Source: Bacteroidales bacterium UBA1309 (GTDB taxonomy: Bacteria; Bacteroidota; Bacteroidia; Bacteroidales; Dysgonomonadaceae). Taken from it: a DNA stretch of 64,000 nucleotides. The position numbers and the translations under genes were made by a program. The stretch spans positions 62,001-126,000 of the forward strand of contig DBTT01000027.1 of assembly GCA_002307185.1 (NCBI GenBank). The letters run 5' to 3'. This document shows, one piece after another, positions 60,492-64,000 of the stretch (position 1 is its first letter; the number at the start of each line of letters is the position of its first letter). The notes beneath the pieces were generated by a model. The model worked only from the letters and a program-made list of their open reading frames with translations, made no database searches and was not told where the DNA came from.

Positions 60492-61637
60492 ATGATTGAT
60501 TTTTCAACTATACATTCTCCCAGTTTTGTGATGGAAGAAGGCCTTTTGCGCCGCAATTTGTCGCTGATTCGTTCAGTGAAAGACCGTACTGGCGTAAATA
60601 TTATCTTGGCATTCAAAGCGTTTGCCCTCTGGAAATCTTTCCCTATTATCCGCGAATACATTCCTGAATCCACGGCAAGCTCTGTTTTTGAGGCGCGGCT
60701 GGCTTTCGAGGAGATGAAAAGCCCGGCCCACACCTTTTCCCCATCCTATACCGAGGAGAATTTCCCTTATTTTTTGAAATATAGCAGCCACATCACCTTC
60801 AACTCGTTGTCGCAGTTCGAGCGTTTTTATCCGATGGTCGTGGCGGATGGCAATCGTGTGTCGTGCGGACTGCGCGTCAACCCAGAATTTTCGGTAGTGG
60901 AGACCGATCTATATAATCCCGCTACGCCCGGCTCTCGCTTGGGTGTGATCGCTGATATTCTGAACGAAAAAGGTTTGCCGGAAGGTTTGGAAGGTTTGCA
61001 TTTTCATACTTTGTGCGAATCCTCTTCGTATGATCTGGAACGCACGCTGGAGGTTGTTGAAAAGAAGTTTGGACACTATTTCAAGCACATCAAATGGCTC
61101 AATATGGGTGGTGGACACTTGATGACACGCAAGGATTACGATGTGGACCACTTGATACGTACTTTGAATGGGTTTCAAGCATGCCATCCTGATTTGCATT
61201 TGATTATGGAGCCAGGAAGTGCTTTTGCTTGGGAAACAGGTGTTTTGGTTTCCACTATCACAGACATTGTGGTAAATCACGGCATCAAGACTGCCATTCT
61301 TGATGTCTCGTTTGCCTGCCACATGCCCGATTGCCTCGAAATGCCTTACAAGCCCCGCATTCGTGGTGCGCATCACGAGCCGGTGGATGGTTTGCCAACT
61401 TACCGCATGGGCGGAAGTAGTTGCTTGAGTGGCGATTTTGTGGGTGACTGGTCGTTTGATGAGCCTTTGCAAGTGGGCAACAAGGTGGTTTTTGAAGACA
61501 TGATTCACTACACGATTGTGAAAACGACGATGTTCAACGGCGTGGCGCATCCCGATTTGGCTCTTTGGACTTCAGATAATAGATTGGAGACTTATAGAAG
61601 TTTTGATTACGAGGATTATAAAGGGCGAATGAGCTGA
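60492..61637 (+). CDS. nspC: Carboxynorspermidine decarboxylase
   Basis: A 381-residue PLP enzyme of the alanine-racemase fold (fold type III) that decarboxylates carboxy(nor)spermidine to (nor)spermidine. Marks: SPSFVMEEGLLRRNL, the PLP Lys in ILAFKAFALW, STASSVFEARLAFEE, GLHFHTLCESSSYDLERTLE and the C-terminal LDVSFACHMPDCLEMPYKPR with the family's conserved Cys. The frame extends upstream into the end of pcrA, but the ATG at 60492 is the family start. It lies 25 bp after pcrA and likely shares its transcript. Its partner dehydrogenase is at 40545-41747. Confidence 0.94.
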   Translation: MIDFSTIHSPSFVMEEGLLRRNLSLIRSVKDRTGVNIILAFKAFALWKSFPIIREYIPESTASSVFEARLAFEEMKSPAHTFSPSYTEENFPYFLKYSSHITFNSLSQFERFYPMVVADGNRVSCGLRVNPEFSVVETDLYNPATPGSRLGVIADILNEKGLPEGLEGLHFHTLCESSSYDLERTLEVVEKKFGHYFKHIKWLNMGGGHLMTRKDYDVDHLIRTLNGFQACHPDLHLIMEPGSAFAWETGVLVSTITDIVVNHGIKTAILDVSFACHMPDCLEMPYKPRIRGAHHEPVDGLPTYRMGGSSCLSGDFVGDWSFDEPLQVGNKVVFEDMIHYTIVKTTMFNGVAHPDLALWTSDNRLETYRSFDYEDYKGRMS

Positions 61638-61890
61638 GGGAAACTCATTTCTATATTAGATCTTAATAGTTGATTAAAAAAAGATAGGCAAAAGGAATAA
61701 ACGCGATGAGCGATGGACGTTCACCCGCGGGAGGCTTATGTTTCTATCCTTTTTCCGCATGTTCGATCAATTTTTTTCCTTCAAGACGACACTCTCTTGG
61801 AAGTTGGGATAAATTGTGTGTTTGTTAGGATTCACCAATTGGCTCATAAATGTTCCTAGAACAAAGTTTGCTTGTTTCCTACGGCTTAAA

Positions 61891-62466
61891 CTATGAGTAC
61901 AACTGATTCTTTATTAAATATTTCCATACTTTTTCTGGAAGAAAAGCCTTGATGTTTTTTCCTTCTTTTAAGCTTTGGCGGACGAAGGTGGACGAAATTT
62001 CAACAATAGGCGAGTCGAGGGTTTCCACTTGGGTACGGAATCTTGTGGGGATGCGAATCGGATATTCGAGCCTATCGTAAATATAGATGCGGTAGTTTTG
62101 AATGATTTCTTCGTAATTGCGCCATTTTTCGAAAAACGACCAGTTGTCGGCACCAATAACGAGCGAAAATGTGTGTTCGGGATAAGCCTTGTCTAGTGCT
62201 TTGAGCGTGTCGATAGTGTAGGATGGTGTTGGAAGATGGAATTCAAAATCGCTGGCTTGTAGTTTGTTGTAGCCTTCCAATGCTAGTTTTACCATTTGCA
62301 GGCGGTGGCTTTGGTCGGCCAAAGCAGTTTGGCTTTTGAGGGGATTTTGCGGGCTCACCACAAACCATATTTCGTCCAGCGCACTGAATTCTGCAATATA
62401 GTTGGCTATCATCAGGTGTCCCTGATGGATAGGATTGAAGGAGCCAGAAAAAATTCCGATGTTCAT
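61891..62466 (-). CDS. nadD: Nicotinate-nucleotide adenylyltransferase
   Basis: A 191-residue nucleotidyltransferase that makes deamido-NAD from NaMN and ATP. It shows GSFNPIHQGHLMIANY with the (H/T)xGH ATP motif and ISSTFVRQSLKEGKNIKAFL, the conserved ISSTxIR signature. Length normal. It overlaps gmk by 4 bp and is the last gene of the yicC-gmk-nadD operon. Confidence 0.95.
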   Translation of the reverse strand: MNIGIFSGSFNPIHQGHLMIANYIAEFSALDEIWFVVSPQNPLKSQTALADQSHRLQMVKLALEGYNKLQASDFEFHLPTPSYTIDTLKALDKAYPEHTFSLVIGADNWSFFEKWRNYEEIIQNYRIYIYDRLEYPIRIPTRFRTQVETLDSPIVEISSTFVRQSLKEGKNIKAFLPEKVWKYLIKNQLYS

Positions 62467-63029
62467 GTGGCAAGAAATTTCTTTACTGCTTTATAAACAT
62501 TCTCTTTGGCAGCATCCAAATTGTCGTTGAGGATGTTCACGTCAAATTTGGTGGCATATTCCATTTCTAGCTTAGCCTTTTGTACACGCACGTCAATCAC
62601 CTCCGGAGCATCGGTGCCTCGTTTTGTAAGACGTGAACGTAGCTCTTCGATCGAAGGAGGCATGATGAAAACGGAAAGTGCCTTGTCGCCAAATATCTCC
62701 TTCAGATGGCATCCGCCCACCACGTCCACATCGAAAATAACATTGCCTCCGTTGTCGAAAATGCGTTCAATTTCTTCACGAAGTGTCCCGTAATACTTGT
62801 CTGCATACACCTCTTCGTATTCCACAAATTCGTCGTTGGCAATCCGTTTGCGAAATTCATCTGGCGTGAGGAAATAGTATTCACGTCCGTGTTGTTCTTC
62901 GCCACGAGGAAGCCGGCTGGTGGCGGAGATGGAGAAGTTCAGGTTAAGTTCAACCTTGGCGAGCAGATAGTTTACAATGGTTGATTTACCTGAGCCGGAA
63001 GGTGCTGAGAAGATGACTAATTTACCCAT
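62463..63029 (-). CDS. gmk: Guanylate kinase
   Basis: A 188-residue kinase, GMP to GDP. P-loop SAPSGSGKSTIV (8-19), SATSRLPRGEEQHGREYYFL, the lid VEYEEVYADKYYGTLREEIE and the VIFDVDVVGGCHLKE core are all present. It overlaps nadD by 4 bp and follows yicC by 24 bp. Confidence 0.97.
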   Translation of the reverse strand: MGKLVIFSAPSGSGKSTIVNYLLAKVELNLNFSISATSRLPRGEEQHGREYYFLTPDEFRKRIANDEFVEYEEVYADKYYGTLREEIERIFDNGGNVIFDVDVVGGCHLKEIFGDKALSVFIMPPSIEELRSRLTKRGTDAPEVIDVRVQKAKLEMEYATKFDVNILNDNLDAAKENVYKAVKKFLAT

Positions 63030-63053
63030 AAAATAATTTGCTAATTCGCTAAA

Positions 63054-63926
63054 TTACATTACATTCAGAATCTGTTCTTTCATTTGTTCCAATTCGTCTT
63101 TCATCTGCACCACGAGCTTTTGCATCTCGGCGTGGTTTGATTTTGAACCGAGCGTATTGATCTCGCGGCCCATTTCTTGAAGGATGAATCCTAACTTTTT
63201 GCCTTGTCCTTTTCCGTTATGGATGGTTTCTATAAAATATTTCAAATGGTTTGCCAGGCGTGTTTTTTCTTCGTTCACGTCCAACTTTTCGATATAATAA
63301 ATCATCTCTTGCTCGAGGCGATTTTTGTCGTAATCAATGTCGTTTACCTTTTGAAGGGCTTCCGTGATGCGTATGCGCACTTTCTCGATTCGTTCGGCTT
63401 CGTACAACTCGATGTCTTTAAGCAGTTGGCTGATGTTTTCGATTTTTGAACGGAATAGCTTCTCGAGCATTGTCCCTTCTTGCTGGCGAAACGAAACAAG
63501 TTGCACCAAAGCTTTCTCAACAGTTGAAATCACAGCACTCCATTCCTCTTCCGAAATTTCCTGCGTTTCGAATTTCAAAACTTCAGGCATGCGTAACAGC
63601 ACTTGAAACCAGTCTTTTGGTTCTTCTATTTGTAATTGTGCAGCAGATTCCTTGATTTGATGAAAATAGGATTCAAGAATTCCTTGATTGATCTGCGAAG
63701 ACGATTCTTTCCCCATATTTTCCGAATAAACGGCAATGTCCACTTTTCCTCTTTCGAGTGTGCGCGACAACAGGTTGCGGATTTCCATTTCTTTTTCACG
63801 GTAGTTGTTTGAAATGCGAGCGAAAAGATCCAATTGCTTACTGTTGAGGGATTTTATTTCTACGGTAATCTTCTTGTTGTTCAATTCGGTAGAAGCTTTC
63901 CCGAATCCGGTCATCGATAGTATCAT
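63054..63926 (-). CDS. yicC: YicC-family endoribonuclease-type protein
   Basis: A 290-residue protein with the YicC hallmarks: ILSMTGFGKAS at the N-terminus, SLNSKQLDLFARISNNYREKEMEIRNLL and the C-terminal LGSKSNHAEMQKLVVQMKDELEQMKEQILNV. YicC relatives are RNA-degradation factors with a hexameric clamp. I use the ATG at 63926, which gives the canonical start; the frame runs 17 codons further upstream. It is the first gene of the yicC-gmk-nadD set, a common bacterial order. Confidence 0.92.
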   Translation of the reverse strand: MILSMTGFGKASTELNNKKITVEIKSLNSKQLDLFARISNNYREKEMEIRNLLSRTLERGKVDIAVYSENMGKESSSQINQGILESYFHQIKESAAQLQIEEPKDWFQVLLRMPEVLKFETQEISEEEWSAVISTVEKALVQLVSFRQQEGTMLEKLFRSKIENISQLLKDIELYEAERIEKVRIRITEALQKVNDIDYDKNRLEQEMIYYIEKLDVNEEKTRLANHLKYFIETIHNGKGQGKKLGFILQEMGREINTLGSKSNHAEMQKLVVQMKDELEQMKEQILNVM

Positions 63927-64000
63927 GCTTATAAAATTTTCCTGCAAAAGTACATTAATTTGTAGATGAAAGGGCAAAAAATAGGCAATTAAATATTATT

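Overview
The window is from a Bacteroidota chromosome, most likely order Bacteroidales and plausibly a Dysgonomonas/Proteiniphilum/Parabacteroides-type lineage; the family is an inference from gene content, not measured. The clues are TAnnTTTG -7 promoter elements ahead of several genes, a carboxynorspermidine polyamine pathway, the DUF4271-hemD pair, class I fumarase, FtsX/MacB-type permeases with AIRKVNGA motifs, a TPP-riboswitch thiamine salvage operon and few Shine-Dalgarno sequences.

Bases 1-19416 are the right-hand part of an integrated element (prophage or phage-derived island). It ends in a tyrosine integrase next to the 3' end of tRNA-Ser(GGA); its left end lies outside the window. 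It has two halves. The first (1-8.1 kb, strikingly AT-rich from 1.3 kb on) is accessory cargo: a HicB tail, a solitary C5 cytosine methyltransferase overlapping a gene with two GHKL ATPase domains (MORC/HSP90-like plus histidine kinase-like), then a response-regulator receiver protein and a stand-alone caspase-like protease. These four consecutive genes look like an undescribed two-component-style defence cassette and are the best candidate for a new system. A P-loop protein, a small membrane/coiled-coil pair and a HIRAN-domain membrane protein follow. The second half (8.1-18 kb, more GC-rich) is phage-like: a XRE repressor with palindromic operators, five tightly packed small genes, a doubled terminator-like region, then holin, amidase, spanin-like genes (one ORF nested inside another frame), a tail-associated protein and a 1488-residue tail fibre carrying a polysaccharide-deacetylase-like domain and Ig-like repeats. 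No terminase, capsid or tail-tube gene is visible.

Bases 19.5-28.2 kb are chromosomal: a HisC/CobD-like aminotransferase, class I fumarase, a sigma-54 response regulator with its membrane kinase, and a TonB-dependent siderophore-type receptor. At 28.3-28.9 kb lies a decayed patch: a higA antitoxin remnant, a fragment of a REP-associated transposase and an 11-copy 21-bp tandem repeat. Bases 29-37.9 kb (minus strand) hold a TolC/HlyD/MacB-type efflux operon with one permease reduced by a large in-frame deletion. Two 17-bp dyads 20 bp apart, upstream of the tolC-like gene, look like enhancer sites for the nearby NtrC-family regulator.

Bases 38-54 kb hold a PEGA lipoprotein, pirin, carboxynorspermidine dehydrogenase, a GT-C membrane glycosyltransferase, a TPR histidine kinase lacking its phospho-acceptor histidine, a lipocalin, an OmpA-family porin, alaS and the thiM-thiE-thiD-tenA salvage operon under a TPP riboswitch. 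Bases 54-64 kb carry metK (with a leader resembling a SAM-II riboswitch), a LOG-family protein, DUF4271-hemD, pcrA, carboxynorspermidine decarboxylase, and yicC-gmk-nadD. metK, the dehydrogenase and the decarboxylase lie within about 20 kb, but the carboxynorspermidine route itself does not consume SAM.
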